Under the pieces are notes generated by a model, which was not told the DNA's origin, did not search any database, and was given only the letters and a program-made list of their open reading frames with translations. 64,000 nucleotides of DNA, from the NCBI RefSeq assembly GCF_002119665.1, contig NZ_CP021111.1, positions 310,001 to 374,000 of the forward strand. Direction: 5' to 3'. A program made the position numbers and the translations under genes. The stretch comes from Bordetella genomosp. 13 (lineage in GTDB: Bacteria > Pseudomonadota > Gammaproteobacteria > Burkholderiales > Burkholderiaceae_B). This document shows, piece after piece, positions 1 through 8,555 of this stretch; the stretch's first letter is position 1; each line of letters opens with the position of its first letter.

Positions 1-161
1 ACGCCGAAGGGATCCATGCCCAGCACGCCGATGTACGCCGCGACGAACGGAATCAGGGTCCCCAGGTCGCCGAAGGCGCCCGCCCACTCCATCCGATCGT
101 ACCGATTGGAGGGGTGTCTCGGGTGGGGGGAATCATGGTTGGCCATATGGCGGGACTTCAT
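1..161 (-). CDS. MOT1-type sulfate/molybdate transporter, N-terminal fragment
   Basis: Reading the complement strand leftward from the ATG at 161 gives 53 codons that run off the window edge. After a short polar N-terminus, residues 24-40 read MEWAGAFGDLGTLIPFV and lead into a hydrophobic segment. The GDLGTLIPF stretch is typical of the first membrane helix of MOT1-family anion transporters (PF16983), which take up molybdate or sulfate across the inner membrane. The start is uncertain: ATG codons at 161 and 146 are both possible and neither has a strong ribosome site. Only the first helix is visible, so the substrate cannot be judged. The family call is fairly good because of the motif, but it rests on a short stretch. 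Confidence 0.65.
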   Translation of the reverse strand, partial: MKSRHMANHDSPHPRHPSNRYDRMEWAGAFGDLGTLIPFVAAYIGVLGMDPFG

Positions 162-978
162 GGCGACGCTCTCGCATTCGCGTTGCGTGTATTTCGGTGG
201 GATTGTACGGGGGGCTACTGGCGGGGGGGAGTTTGGGCTGGTGGGGGTATCTGGGTTCTTGAGCGCCTGGGACATGACTGCGGATTCTCGTCCTCGCGCC
301 AAGGGCGCTGCGGGCGCGAATCCTCCGCCATGTCCCAGGCTCAAGACATCTCGATGCCTCCAGTCGCACACTCGCGCTAACGTTTCTTTCGTCGAAATGG
401 GCAAGCCGCACCGCTGTTCGTCCCGTCGCGGATGGCGTGCTGCCGGCCATGCATGTGCATCGAGCGCCATGCGTACGCAATGAACGCCGGCATGACTATG
501 CAGCGCACGGCACGGTGCAGCACGCAATGAAGGGCGCCGAGCACTATGTGATGAAAAGTGCCCGAGCCCGACGTAATGAGCGAACACTGCCGTGATATCG
601 ATCGCGGCATTGCGATGCTGTGAGCCGACTGCATGCCGGAGAAGTCGCGCCCGCAGCGCGGCAGCGCGAGGACGAGACTTTGCAGGCATACAGGCGGCGC
701 CACCAGAACACAAACCGTGACCGGATCCCGACACGCCGGGTCGCCACCAGAACACAAATCTCATCCCGCACACTATCTGCACCGCCACGCTGCGCCTCCC
801 CCCCCGGCACCGCTTGCACGTCGTTCCGATAGCGCCCGGTTGTTCTTCGAAGAAGGCGCGCGCCTGGTCGGCGGCGGCGCCGGATTTTGATGATTTCTTG
901 TTGTCTGATTGAGGGGATTTTTGCGATCCGCTCGATATCCTGCCCGTCATCGAGTCATCCCGTTGATCCGGCAGACGT
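162..978. other. Gene-poor stretch of about 800 bp
   Basis: This stretch separates the transporter fragment from the GtrA gene. Several open frames cross it on both strands, but none has a recognisable domain, a ribosome site or protein-like composition. The only structure I could pick out is a 17-bp direct repeat (listed separately). It may hold the promoters of the two flanking, divergently oriented genes. Confidence 0.5.
698..758. repeat. 17-bp direct repeat pair
   Basis: The sequence cgccaccagaacacaaa occurs exactly at 698-714 and again at 742-758, 44 bp start to start (four helical turns). It lies in the gene-poor stretch upstream of the GtrA gene. Function is unknown; it could be a tandem protein-binding site or a duplication remnant. 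Confidence 0.6.
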
Positions 979-1362
979 ATGGCCTCTCTGGCAAGCGCTT
1001 GGGCGCGATTCCCGCAATTCCTGGCCTCGGGGGGACTGTCCACCCTGGTTCATTGGGCCGTCATGGCCGCGATGATGGCGGCCGGTGGGGCGGCATCGTC
1101 GGCGACCGCCGTCGGGGCCGCGGCCGGCGCGCTGGCCAATTTTGTCCTGCAAAGACGCTATGTCTTTCCGCGGAAGCGGCCGGCCGGTGCAGCGTTGGCG
1201 CCCTACGTGCTTGCGATGGGCTTCACCGGCGTGTTCAACGTGGGATGTTTCTCGGTCCTCTATCACGTGGGACATGTCCCGGCCGGATCGGCACAGTTCG
1301 TCGCCACCGTGGCGACCGCCGTCCTGAACTATCACATCCTGAGAACGAAGGTTTACGCATGA
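979..1362 (+). CDS. GtrA-family membrane protein (putative flippase)
   Basis: This 127-residue protein is almost entirely hydrophobic and fits four membrane helices, the usual size and shape of the GtrA family (PF04138). Family hallmarks are visible: an early FLASGGLSTLVHW segment and a central ANFVLQRRYVF motif, with a charged KVYA end. GtrA proteins are thought to flip polyprenyl-phosphate-linked sugars across the inner membrane. The stop overlaps the next start in an ATGA, so it is translationally coupled to the glycosyltransferase. The trio GtrA, GT2 and ArnT-like transferase is the classical arrangement for adding a single sugar to LPS or lipid A on the periplasmic side. Confidence 0.85.
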   Translation: MASLASAWARFPQFLASGGLSTLVHWAVMAAMMAAGGAASSATAVGAAAGALANFVLQRRYVFPRKRPAGAALAPYVLAMGFTGVFNVGCFSVLYHVGHVPAGSAQFVATVATAVLNYHILRTKVYA

Positions 1363-2513
1363 GCCAGCCGAGACGCCTGATGGGCCGTTACCGGGACGCC
1401 CGGTACCCAGGCACTTCAACCAGCGCATTGAATCGAGCGCTGGATACGCCGCCAACGATGTTCCGGACCGCGGCAATCGGTGCCCCGTCCGACGCCATGC
1501 GGCCCTCCAACGATCCCGACGCGCATCCGCGTGGACCGGAACAGGCCTATCCCGTCCTGTCGGTCGTCGTCCCCGTCTATAACGAACGGCTGGTGTTGCC
1601 CATGTGCTACCGGCGCATCCGCGGCGTCATGGAGTCGCTGGGCTTGCGCTACGAGATCGTCTTCGTCGACGACGGCAGTGTCGACGGCAGTGCCGACCAG
1701 CTGGCCGCTTTGGCCTACACGGACCGCAATGTGAGGGCAGTACGGCTGAGCCGAAACTTCGGCAAGGAGGCCGCGTTGACGGCCGGGCTGGACAATGCGC
1801 GCGGCATGGCAGTGATCGTTCTTGACGCGGATCTGCAGGATCCGCCCGAATTGATCCCGGACATGGTGAAGGCGTGGAGGGCGGGCGCCGATATGGTGAC
1901 CATGAAGCGCCGCAGCAGGGCGGGGGAAAGCTGGTTCAAGCGCGCTTGCGCACACGTGTTCTATCGCGTGCTGCGCCGCCTGAGCGAGCTGCCGATCCCT
2001 TCCGACACCGGCGACTTCCGCTTGCTGAGCCGCCGTGCGGTCGACGTGCTCAAGCGCATGCCCGAGCGCAGCCGCTACATGAAAGGCCTGTTCGCGTGGG
2101 TGGGGCTGCCCACGCACGAGATTCTCTATGATCGCGCCCCGCGCGCCGCGGGGTCCAGCAAATGGAATTTCGTGGGATTGACCCGGCTCGCGCTCGAGGG
2201 CGTGACGTCGTTCTCGGTGGCGCCATTGCGCTGGGTCGGCGCGGTAGGGATGGTGGCCGCCACGGTAGGCGGCGCGTTCGGGCTGTGGATAGTGGGCAAG
2301 ACGCTTTTCGCGGGAGAAATCGTCAACGGTTATCCGTCCACGGTCGCCGTCATCACTTTTCTTGGCGGCGTGCAGCTGCTCTCCATCGGCCTGCTGGGCG
2401 AATACGTGGGCAAGATCTACATCGAATCCAAGCAGCGGCCGCTGTATGTGGTGCGTGATGTGTGCGAACTGACGCTGGGCCTGGCCGAGCCGGCATTGCA
2501 GGGCCGGGAGTAG
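1359..2513 (+). CDS. GT2 polyprenyl-phosphate glycosyltransferase (GtrB/ArnC/DPM1-like)
   Basis: The 384-residue product starts at the ATG overlapping the GtrA stop. After about 65 variable residues the GT2 domain begins with LSVVVPVYNE, followed by IVFVDDGSVDGS and the metal-binding DADLQDPPE. Two membrane helices near the C-terminus (around WVGAVGMVAATVGGAFGLWI and the region before LLGEYVGKIYIE) complete the GtrB/ArnC layout. Such enzymes move a sugar from a nucleotide donor to undecaprenyl phosphate on the cytoplasmic face. The roughly 65-residue N-terminal extension is longer than usual; a later start at one of the internal ATGs (for example 1459 or 1498) is possible. The sugar cannot be predicted from the sequence. 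Confidence 0.85.
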   Translation: MSQPRRLMGRYRDARYPGTSTSALNRALDTPPTMFRTAAIGAPSDAMRPSNDPDAHPRGPEQAYPVLSVVVPVYNERLVLPMCYRRIRGVMESLGLRYEIVFVDDGSVDGSADQLAALAYTDRNVRAVRLSRNFGKEAALTAGLDNARGMAVIVLDADLQDPPELIPDMVKAWRAGADMVTMKRRSRAGESWFKRACAHVFYRVLRRLSELPIPSDTGDFRLLSRRAVDVLKRMPERSRYMKGLFAWVGLPTHEILYDRAPRAAGSSKWNFVGLTRLALEGVTSFSVAPLRWVGAVGMVAATVGGAFGLWIVGKTLFAGEIVNGYPSTVAVITFLGGVQLLSIGLLGEYVGKIYIESKQRPLYVVRDVCELTLGLAEPALQGRE

Positions 2514-2518
2514 ACGCG

Positions 2519-4024
2519 ATGCTGCGCATTCTCGGGCCGCGGGCCCGCGGCATTCTGACGCTTGCCCTGGGTTTGGCGGCTCTGCGCCTGGTGGGCATGG
2601 CCTGGCTGCCCTACATGGATACGTCCGAGCCGCGTTACGCGGAGATCGCTCGCCTGATGGTACAGACGGGGGACTGGATCACGCCCTGGTTCGAACCCGG
2701 CATTCCGTTCTGGGGCAAGCCGCCGCTGTCGTTCTGGCTGCAGGCCGCTTCCATGAAGCTGTTCGGCCTTTCCGAAATGGCGGGCCGCCTGCCCGCCTGG
2801 CTTGCCGTGCTGGCGACGCTGTACCCCATCCATGCGGTGGCCAGGGCATGGGCAGGCCGGCGCGCCGCGGCCTGCGCCGTGCTTCTGTATACGACCTGCG
2901 CGCTTCCGTACATGACGGCAGGAGCCGTGCTTACGGACCCGTTCCTCGCCTTGGGAACGACGCTGGTGATGGCCGGCCTGGTCCTGCCGCAACGGCATTG
3001 GCGCATATTGGCGGTGGCGGGGTTGGCGATCGGACTGCTGGCGAAAGGTCCGTTGGCCGTCGTGCTGGTCGCGGGGCCGCTGGCCGTGCATCGGCTCTGC
3101 TATGGCAGCCGCCAGTGGGCCGGCGTGCCGCTCGCGCGCGCTCTCTCTGGGGCCGTCCTGGCGGTGGCGCTGGCCGCACCCTGGTATATCGTGGCCGAAC
3201 TGAAGACGCCGGGCTTCCTGGATTACTTCATCGTGGGCGAACATGTGCGGCGGTTCCTGGATCCCGGCTGGGGCGGCGACATGTACGGCACGGCGCATCG
3301 CAGCGCCTTCGGCGGCATATGGGTGGGCTGGCTGCAGGCCGCCATGCCCTGGGGACCGATCGCGCTGGCCGCGCTGGCGGCAGGGCTGCGCCGCGAATCC
3401 GGCCGACGGCGGCTGCGCATGCTGGTCGCCCGCCCGATGACGGGCTATCTGCTGGCATGGGCGCTTTTTACGCCCGCATTCTTCACCGCATCCAGCAACA
3501 TACTGTGGACCTACGTGCTGCCTGCGCTGCCGGCGTTCGCCATTCTGGCGGCGCGGCCGCTGGCGATCGCCATGCGGCGCGTGGGAGCGGTGTTGCCGCA
3601 GCGCAAACGCGCGTGGCCGCGGCGCGGCATCGTGGCGGCGGCATGCGCAACGCCCATCGCGATGCTGACGGCCACCCTCGTATTGGCCATCGAGCCGCAA
3701 TTGGCCAGGAGCGAACGAGAGGTCATCCAGTACGTCGACACGAATGCCCCCGCGGGCGCGCGGCTCTGGTACGTCGGGACCCTCCCGTTCTCGGCGCGCT
3801 ACTATTCCCACGGGCACGCCGAGCGGATACCGCGCAGCCAGGTCGCCGAAAGGCTGGCCAGCGTGAAGGGGCCGGTCTACATCGCGGCTTCGCCCACCGA
3901 CATGGACCATCTGCGGGCAGTCATGAAGCTGCAGATCATCGATGGCGCACAGAGCCGGCGCTATGTGCTTGCGCGGGCGACCATCCCGGAAAGATACCAA
4001 TTACCGTCGCTGTCATATCGTTGA
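2519..4024 (+). CDS. ArnT-like membrane glycosyltransferase (PMT family)
   Basis: This is a 501-residue polytopic membrane protein. The ATG at 2519 is chosen because GGGAG lies 8 bases upstream, just inside the end of the preceding gene. The N-terminal loop contains DTSEPRYAEIARLM and FWGKPPLSFWL, the acidic periplasmic loop and GKPP motif of the ArnT/PMT superfamily. About ten hydrophobic helices follow, then a soluble C-terminal periplasmic part. These enzymes transfer a sugar from undecaprenyl phosphate to lipid A or another periplasmic acceptor. With the GtrA and GT2 genes it forms a complete make, flip and transfer set. The layout recalls the Bordetella lgm lipid A glucosamine locus, but no deacetylase (lgmC-like) gene is present here, so equivalence is only inferred. 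Confidence 0.85.
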   Translation: MLRILGPRARGILTLALGLAALRLVGMAWLPYMDTSEPRYAEIARLMVQTGDWITPWFEPGIPFWGKPPLSFWLQAASMKLFGLSEMAGRLPAWLAVLATLYPIHAVARAWAGRRAAACAVLLYTTCALPYMTAGAVLTDPFLALGTTLVMAGLVLPQRHWRILAVAGLAIGLLAKGPLAVVLVAGPLAVHRLCYGSRQWAGVPLARALSGAVLAVALAAPWYIVAELKTPGFLDYFIVGEHVRRFLDPGWGGDMYGTAHRSAFGGIWVGWLQAAMPWGPIALAALAAGLRRESGRRRLRMLVARPMTGYLLAWALFTPAFFTASSNILWTYVLPALPAFAILAARPLAIAMRRVGAVLPQRKRAWPRRGIVAAACATPIAMLTATLVLAIEPQLARSEREVIQYVDTNAPAGARLWYVGTLPFSARYYSHGHAERIPRSQVAERLASVKGPVYIAASPTDMDHLRAVMKLQIIDGAQSRRYVLARATIPERYQLPSLSYR

Positions 4025-4106
4025 TGCCCATACTGTCGAATAGCGCGGGGTCGATGGGACCGGTGCGGTCGCGAGCCAGGACTTCGATTTCCGCAGGCGG
4101 ATGCCG

Positions 4107-4799
4107 ATGAAGGACAAGACCAGGGTACTGATCGTAGAAGACAACGTCGCCTTGGCGGAGAACCTGTTCGAGTTTCTCGGCGAAGAGGCTTACGTGCTCG
4201 ATTTCGCGTCGGATGGACTGACAGCGCTTCATCTGCTGGCGACCCAGACCTATGACGTGATCGTACTGGACGTCATGGTGCCCGGCGTATCCGGCTTCGA
4301 CATCTGCCAGCGCATCCGTCAGGATCTTCGTGTCCATACGCCCATCATTTTCATGACCGCGAAGGACGAGATCGAAGACAAGGTCAAGGGCTTCACGCTG
4401 GGCGGAGACGATTATCTGGTCAAGCCCTTCGACCTGCGCGAACTCGTGGTGCGCATCCAGGCCCTGAAGCGGCGTCCCGGCACCGCGGCCCAGGTGCTGC
4501 AGGCCGGACCGGTGATCTACGACCCGGGCACGTTGAAGGTGCAACTGCTGGGCCAGGGCCGCATAGAGCTGTCGGGCACCGCAGCCCGCATTTTCGAGGC
4601 CATCATCCGGGCGCATCCGCGCTTCGTGCCATACGAGACCCTGCACGGACTGCTGTGGCCCGACCGGGACGTGGACGCCAACACGCTGCGCACGCACGTA
4701 TACATGCTGCGCAAGCAGTTTCTCGAGACGTACGGAACGCCGCTGGTCAAGACTCTGCACGGTCGAGGCTACGTGCTGGCGCCTCCGGGCGAGGAGTAG
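4107..4799 (+). CDS. OmpR-family response regulator
   Basis: The 230-residue product has a receiver domain with acidic E11-D12, phospho-acceptor D55 in VIVLDVMVPG, the conserved FMTAKDE threonine and LVKPFD lysine, followed by a winged-helix DNA-binding domain ending GRGYVLAPP. Two in-frame ATGs exist at 4101 and 4107; the AGGCGG at 4095-4100 touches the first but is correctly spaced for the second, so 4107 is preferred. It lies 82 bp after the ArnT-like gene on the same strand and faces a histidine kinase tail to tail. It is a good candidate for regulating the upstream glycan cassette, though no target site is demonstrated. Confidence 0.9.
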   Translation: MKDKTRVLIVEDNVALAENLFEFLGEEAYVLDFASDGLTALHLLATQTYDVIVLDVMVPGVSGFDICQRIRQDLRVHTPIIFMTAKDEIEDKVKGFTLGGDDYLVKPFDLRELVVRIQALKRRPGTAAQVLQAGPVIYDPGTLKVQLLGQGRIELSGTAARIFEAIIRAHPRFVPYETLHGLLWPDRDVDANTLRTHVYMLRKQFLETYGTPLVKTLHGRGYVLAPPGEE

Positions 4800-4835
4800 G
4801 TCCGCAGCGCTGTTCGCGCGTTTCGACGCCGGCCG

Positions 4836-6098
4836 CTATTGCCCGGCCTCGGCCGTGAACGCCACGCGCACGGCCATGCCGGCGCCTTCCGTACCGCCCA
4901 CCTTGAGCTTCCAGCCCAGCCGCTCGCACACCAGGGTCACGATGAACAGGCCCAGCCCTGAACGCGACTGCGAGGCGGCATGCGCCGTGTCGCCAGCAAG
5001 CTGGCGTCGATAGGGTTCCGGAAGGCCCGCGCCCTGGTCCGCGATTTCGAGCCACTGCGCGTCCAGACGCACCTCCACGGTCCCGGGCGTATGCTGCAGC
5101 GCGTTGTGCAGCAGGTTGCGCACCAGCATCTTCACCAGCGCCGCATCGGCCATGACGACCGGTTCAGCCAGTCTGTGGAACCTTACCCGCTCCCGTTCGC
5201 CGCGCGCTGTGGTGGCGTCGTCGAGCACGTCTTCGATGGTGCCGGCGAGCGCAACCGGCGCAAGCGCATGGGCTTCGCGCCTGGTCAGCTTGAGGATCAC
5301 GTCGACGTTGGCGCCCATTTCGTCGACCGCGCGGCGGATGCGGCGCAAGGCCCTCTGGTCCGTTGGCGAAGATTGCTCGCGGGTCTCGATGCCGTCCAGG
5401 GCGCCGGCGATGATGGCGATGGGAGTACGCAGTTCGTGACTGGCCATGCCCAGCAGCGACTTCTCGCGCTGCACGTATGACTCGATCTCGTCGAGGAAAC
5501 GGTTGAACGAACCCGAGATCTCCTGCAGTTCCAGGTCGGAGTACTGGACGGATATTCTCGGCATGGCCGGCGCCGGCTCGGTGATGGCGATCTGCTCGGC
5601 CATGCGGGTCAAGGGCGCCGCCAGCCGGCGCCCCGTGAAGCGCGCCAGCAGGCTGGCCAGAATGACCATGGCGATGCTGAGTATCGCAAGGAAGCGGGCG
5701 AACACCGCCTCCTGCTGTTCGAAGTTGCTGATGTCTTTGGCCAGGTAGAGGCGGCCGTTGGCCGTCTCGGAACTGGCGACCATGAAGGTCGCGTCGCCGG
5801 AGTGGATCTCGCCGGCGAAGGGGAACGCTTCCGGCCGGAAGATCTGCGGCACCTCGACGGTACCCACCAGCGCCCTGGGTATGTACAGGGCCTGCAATGT
5901 CGCGGTGGTCCACTGGAAGGGCTTGTCCTGGTGCGCAAGCTCGAGCATGAAATCACGCTCGGTCTGCATGTCCAGGGTGACGATCGACTGCTCCAGCCGC
6001 TCGTTGGCGATCAGCACGCTGAAGATGGCAACGAACAGTGTGGTCGCGACCGCGCCCATGACGGTGTGCCGTATGCGGCGTTCGATTGACTTGGCCAT
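4836..6098 (-). CDS. Membrane sensor histidine kinase
   Basis: From the ATG at 6098 the protein has 420 residues; the frame stays open to 6212, but the extra 38 residues are polar and unlike a signal anchor. Membrane helices at about 12-31 and 134-155 flank a roughly 100-residue periplasmic sensor. A HAMP-like linker leads to the dimerisation box ASHELRTPIA with phospho-acceptor H221, then the ATPase domain with NLLHNALQHT, DQGAGLP and GLGLFIV. It ends 36 bp from the convergent response regulator gene, its probable partner. Convergent rather than co-operonic orientation means the two genes use separate promoters. The sensor region shows no ligand-binding motif that I recognise. Confidence 0.88.
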   Translation of the reverse strand: MAKSIERRIRHTVMGAVATTLFVAIFSVLIANERLEQSIVTLDMQTERDFMLELAHQDKPFQWTTATLQALYIPRALVGTVEVPQIFRPEAFPFAGEIHSGDATFMVASSETANGRLYLAKDISNFEQQEAVFARFLAILSIAMVILASLLARFTGRRLAAPLTRMAEQIAITEPAPAMPRISVQYSDLELQEISGSFNRFLDEIESYVQREKSLLGMASHELRTPIAIIAGALDGIETREQSSPTDQRALRRIRRAVDEMGANVDVILKLTRREAHALAPVALAGTIEDVLDDATTARGERERVRFHRLAEPVVMADAALVKMLVRNLLHNALQHTPGTVEVRLDAQWLEIADQGAGLPEPYRRQLAGDTAHAASQSRSGLGLFIVTLVCERLGWKLKVGGTEGAGMAVRVAFTAEAGQ

Positions 6099-6283
6099 TT
6101 CCGTAGAGGCTTTTGCTTTTGCGATAACGAGCTGATCGCGCCGGCAGTTCGGGCGGACACCAGATGCGGACCTGTTCGCATCATCCAAAGGTTGTACTCT
6201 GGATGAAGCCATAAGTCGAATTTACGAAGCCCTACCCACAGCGTCAGAATCACAACCTCATCCGACTAAGCCGAACAGGTGAG

Positions 6284-6514
6284 ATGATGTCAGCAGCTCA
6301 AGTGAAGCGTCCTATCGCGGTAATTGCAGCAGCAGACGATGGGACGACGTACCGCATAGAACGGCGCAATCGGGCCTTGCCGGGAGACAAGGGCGTAAGC
6401 GCGTTTTTCTACTGCTGCCTGCCGGACGGACAGGACGTCAGTTGGCTGGGGTATGGCACCTACCAGCTGCCCGACGGCACCGTGGTTCGCACACTGATGC
6501 CGCGCCGCACCTAG
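6284..6514 (+). CDS. Small protein of unknown function (76 aa)
   Basis: This short frame has two adjacent ATG codons (6284, 6287) after an AGGTGAG ribosome site; 6287 has the better spacing. The product has no signal peptide or membrane helix. It reads like a small beta-rich cytoplasmic protein, with a TYRIERR strand and a YGTYQLPDGT turn. It stands alone, divergent from the histidine kinase and convergent with fabI. I do not recognise a family. Its ribosome site and ordinary composition favour a real gene. Confidence 0.5.
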   Translation: MMSAAQVKRPIAVIAAADDGTTYRIERRNRALPGDKGVSAFFYCCLPDGQDVSWLGYGTYQLPDGTVVRTLMPRRT

Positions 6515-6545
6515 GGGAGCCGTTTCGCCCCGGCGGTGCACGAGA

Positions 6546-7328
6546 TCAGGCCATGATGTGCACGCCGCCGTCGACATAGATGGTTTCCCCCGACAGGCGC
6601 CTGGCGTAAGGCGTCGCCAGGAAGGCGCAGGTGAATCCGACGTCCATGATGTCGACAAGCTCTCCGAGGGGCGCCCGCTGCGCCGCCTCGTTGAGCAGCA
6701 GATCGAAATCCTTCAAGCCGGAAGCGGCCCGGGTCTGCAGCGGCCCGGGCGATACAGGGTGTACGCGTATCCCCTTGGGGCCAAGTTCGAACGCCAGGTA
6801 GCGCGCGGACGCCTCGAGCGCGGCTTTCACCGGACCCATCACGTTGTAGTTGGGCACCACCTTGTTCGCCCCGTAATAGCTCATGGTGAACATGGCGCCG
6901 CCGTCTTTCATCAACGGCGCGGCCCTGCGCGCCAGGCGTATGAACGAATGGCATGAAATGTCCATGGCCTGCCCGAAGCCCTCCGCCGAGCAGTTCAGCA
7001 GGCCTCCCTGCAGGTCGTCCTTGGGCGCCCACGCGAGGGAATGCACCAGCACGTCCAGCCGGCCCCACTCCTGTTCGATCCGCGCGAAGACGGCATCGAA
7101 ATCAGCGGGGTTGGAGACGTCGAGCGGCATGAAGATCGGCGCCGCCAGCTGGCGCGCAAGCGGTTCCACGTAGCTTCGGGTCTTTTCGCCGGCATAGGTG
7201 ATGGCCAGTTCGGCGCCGCATTCGCGGAACGCCTTCGCGCAGCCGTAGGCAATCGAATGTTCATTGGCGATGCCGCAGATCAACGCGCGGGCGTTGGCCA
7301 GTATGGGGCGTGGGGCTAGGTTGGTCAT
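6546..7328 (-). CDS. fabI: Enoyl-[acyl-carrier-protein] reductase, FabI type
   Basis: A 260-residue SDR-fold reductase. The FabI-type cofactor loop reads ICGIANEHSIAYG, and the catalytic Tyr-x6-Lys pair is seen in YNVMGPVK. The C-terminus (SGETIYVDGGVHIM) is family-typical. FabI reduces the trans-2 double bond of acyl-ACP in fatty acid elongation. Its start overlaps the ackA stop (ATGA), so it is the last gene of the operon GNAT-DUF3141-phosphotransacylase-ackA-fabI. Near the substrate loop it reads SPGPLQTRAASG, where housekeeping FabI usually has SAGPI(K/R)TLAASG. That suggests a second, specialised FabI rather than the main fatty-acid enzyme. Confidence 0.85.
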   Translation of the reverse strand: MTNLAPRPILANARALICGIANEHSIAYGCAKAFRECGAELAITYAGEKTRSYVEPLARQLAAPIFMPLDVSNPADFDAVFARIEQEWGRLDVLVHSLAWAPKDDLQGGLLNCSAEGFGQAMDISCHSFIRLARRAAPLMKDGGAMFTMSYYGANKVVPNYNVMGPVKAALEASARYLAFELGPKGIRVHPVSPGPLQTRAASGLKDFDLLLNEAAQRAPLGELVDIMDVGFTCAFLATPYARRLSGETIYVDGGVHIMA

Positions 7329-8551
7329 GATGTCGTTCCTGGTGCGTCCGGCACGGCAGTGTTCGGCGACGCCTGGCTGCACGTTTTCCAGGTGTGGCGC
7401 GCCACCATCAGTTCTTCGTTGGTGGGAATCACCCACGCCGACACCCTGCTGCCCGGCGCGTGGATGCGCAGCCTGTTCTTCCGGTTGGCGGCCGCATCGA
7501 GCTCGATGCCGAGCCATGCCGCGTCGCGGCACACCCGTTCGCGTATCGTGGGCGCATGCTCGCCGATGCCGGCCGTAAAGACCAGCGCATCGATGCCCTG
7601 TGCCGCGGCCACCAGCGATCCCAGTTCACGCCCGATGCGATACGTGTACAGGTCCACCGCGAAGCGCGCATCCGCCTCTCCGCTGTCGAGCAGGGTGCGC
7701 ATGTCGCTCGATATGCCCGACACGCCGAGCAGCCCGGACTGCTTGTAGATGAGGTTCTCGATGGCGCGCGCGTCCATGCCCAGTTCGTCCATCATGTACA
7801 GCAGGACGCCGGGGTCCAGGTTGCCGCTGCGCGTGCCCATCGGCAGGCCGTCGACGGCGGTGAAACCCATGGTGCTGGCCACGCTGCGGCGCTCGACCAG
7901 CGCGCACATGCTGCTGCCGTTGCCCAGGTGGGCGACGATGGTGCGGCCCGAGGCGGCCTTCGGGTCGAGTTCCGCCAGCGTGCTGGCGATGTACTCGTAC
8001 GACAGTCCATGGAATCCGTAGCGCCTCACTCCCTGGCCCGTGATCGAGCGGGGCAGCGCGAAGGCCTGTGCCACTTCGGGCTGGCGTCGATGGAAAGCCG
8101 TGTCGAAGCAGGCCACCTGCGGCAGGTCGGGCCGCAACTGCGCGACCACTTCGATGGGCTTCAGGTTGTGCGGCTGGTGCAGCGGCGCGAGCGGCGTCAG
8201 CTTCGCCAGCGCGCGCATCACCTCGGGCGTGACGAGAACGGGGCTGGCATACGCGATACCCCCGTGCACCACGCGATGCCCGACAGCCACCAGCCTGTGG
8301 CCCTCGCGTTGGCTGCGCAGATAATCGACAAGATAGGCCACTCCGCCCGCGTGCCCCAGTTCGGCGCCCTTCTCCCATTGCTTCGCCTCGATGTCGGCGC
8401 CGGCGACGTCCTTCAGCCTGAAGCTTGGGGCGGTATAGAGACCCTCGATCTGGCCGCGCAACAGCATCGGAAGCGCCTCGCTGCCTGCGTCGAACACGCA
8501 GAACTTGATGCTGGATGAACCGGCATTGAGCACAAGAATCACGTCAGCCAT
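7325..8551 (-). CDS. ackA: Acetate (short-chain acyl) kinase
   Basis: The 408-residue product begins VILVLNAGSSSIKF, the phosphate-binding signature of the acetokinase family. It also carries GHRVVHGG, FDTAFH, GFHGLSYEY, HLGNGSS and TAGIGEHAP, all hallmarks of AckA. It interconverts acyl phosphate plus ADP with the free acid plus ATP. GAGGTGA lies 5 bases before the ATG. The gene sits 4 bp after the phosphotransacylase and its stop overlaps the fabI start, so the pair works as an acyl-CoA/acyl-phosphate/acid route. Acetate is the default substrate; propionate or butyrate cannot be excluded. The last 20 or so residues extend past the usual AckA end and look unstructured. Confidence 0.9.
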   Translation of the reverse strand: MADVILVLNAGSSSIKFCVFDAGSEALPMLLRGQIEGLYTAPSFRLKDVAGADIEAKQWEKGAELGHAGGVAYLVDYLRSQREGHRLVAVGHRVVHGGIAYASPVLVTPEVMRALAKLTPLAPLHQPHNLKPIEVVAQLRPDLPQVACFDTAFHRRQPEVAQAFALPRSITGQGVRRYGFHGLSYEYIASTLAELDPKAASGRTIVAHLGNGSSMCALVERRSVASTMGFTAVDGLPMGTRSGNLDPGVLLYMMDELGMDARAIENLIYKQSGLLGVSGISSDMRTLLDSGEADARFAVDLYTYRIGRELGSLVAAAQGIDALVFTAGIGEHAPTIRERVCRDAAWLGIELDAAANRKNRLRIHAPGSRVSAWVIPTNEELMVARHTWKTCSQASPNTAVPDAPGTTS

Positions 8552-8555
8552 GATG

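Noticed and set aside
16..890. Several overlapping open frames on both strands near the left edge
   Set aside because: No family resemblance, no ribosome sites and mutual overlap; only the minus-strand transporter fragment at 1-161 is credible.
2417..4000. Minus-strand open frame of 527 codons
   Set aside because: It is antisense to the ArnT-like gene with low-complexity Arg/Gly composition.
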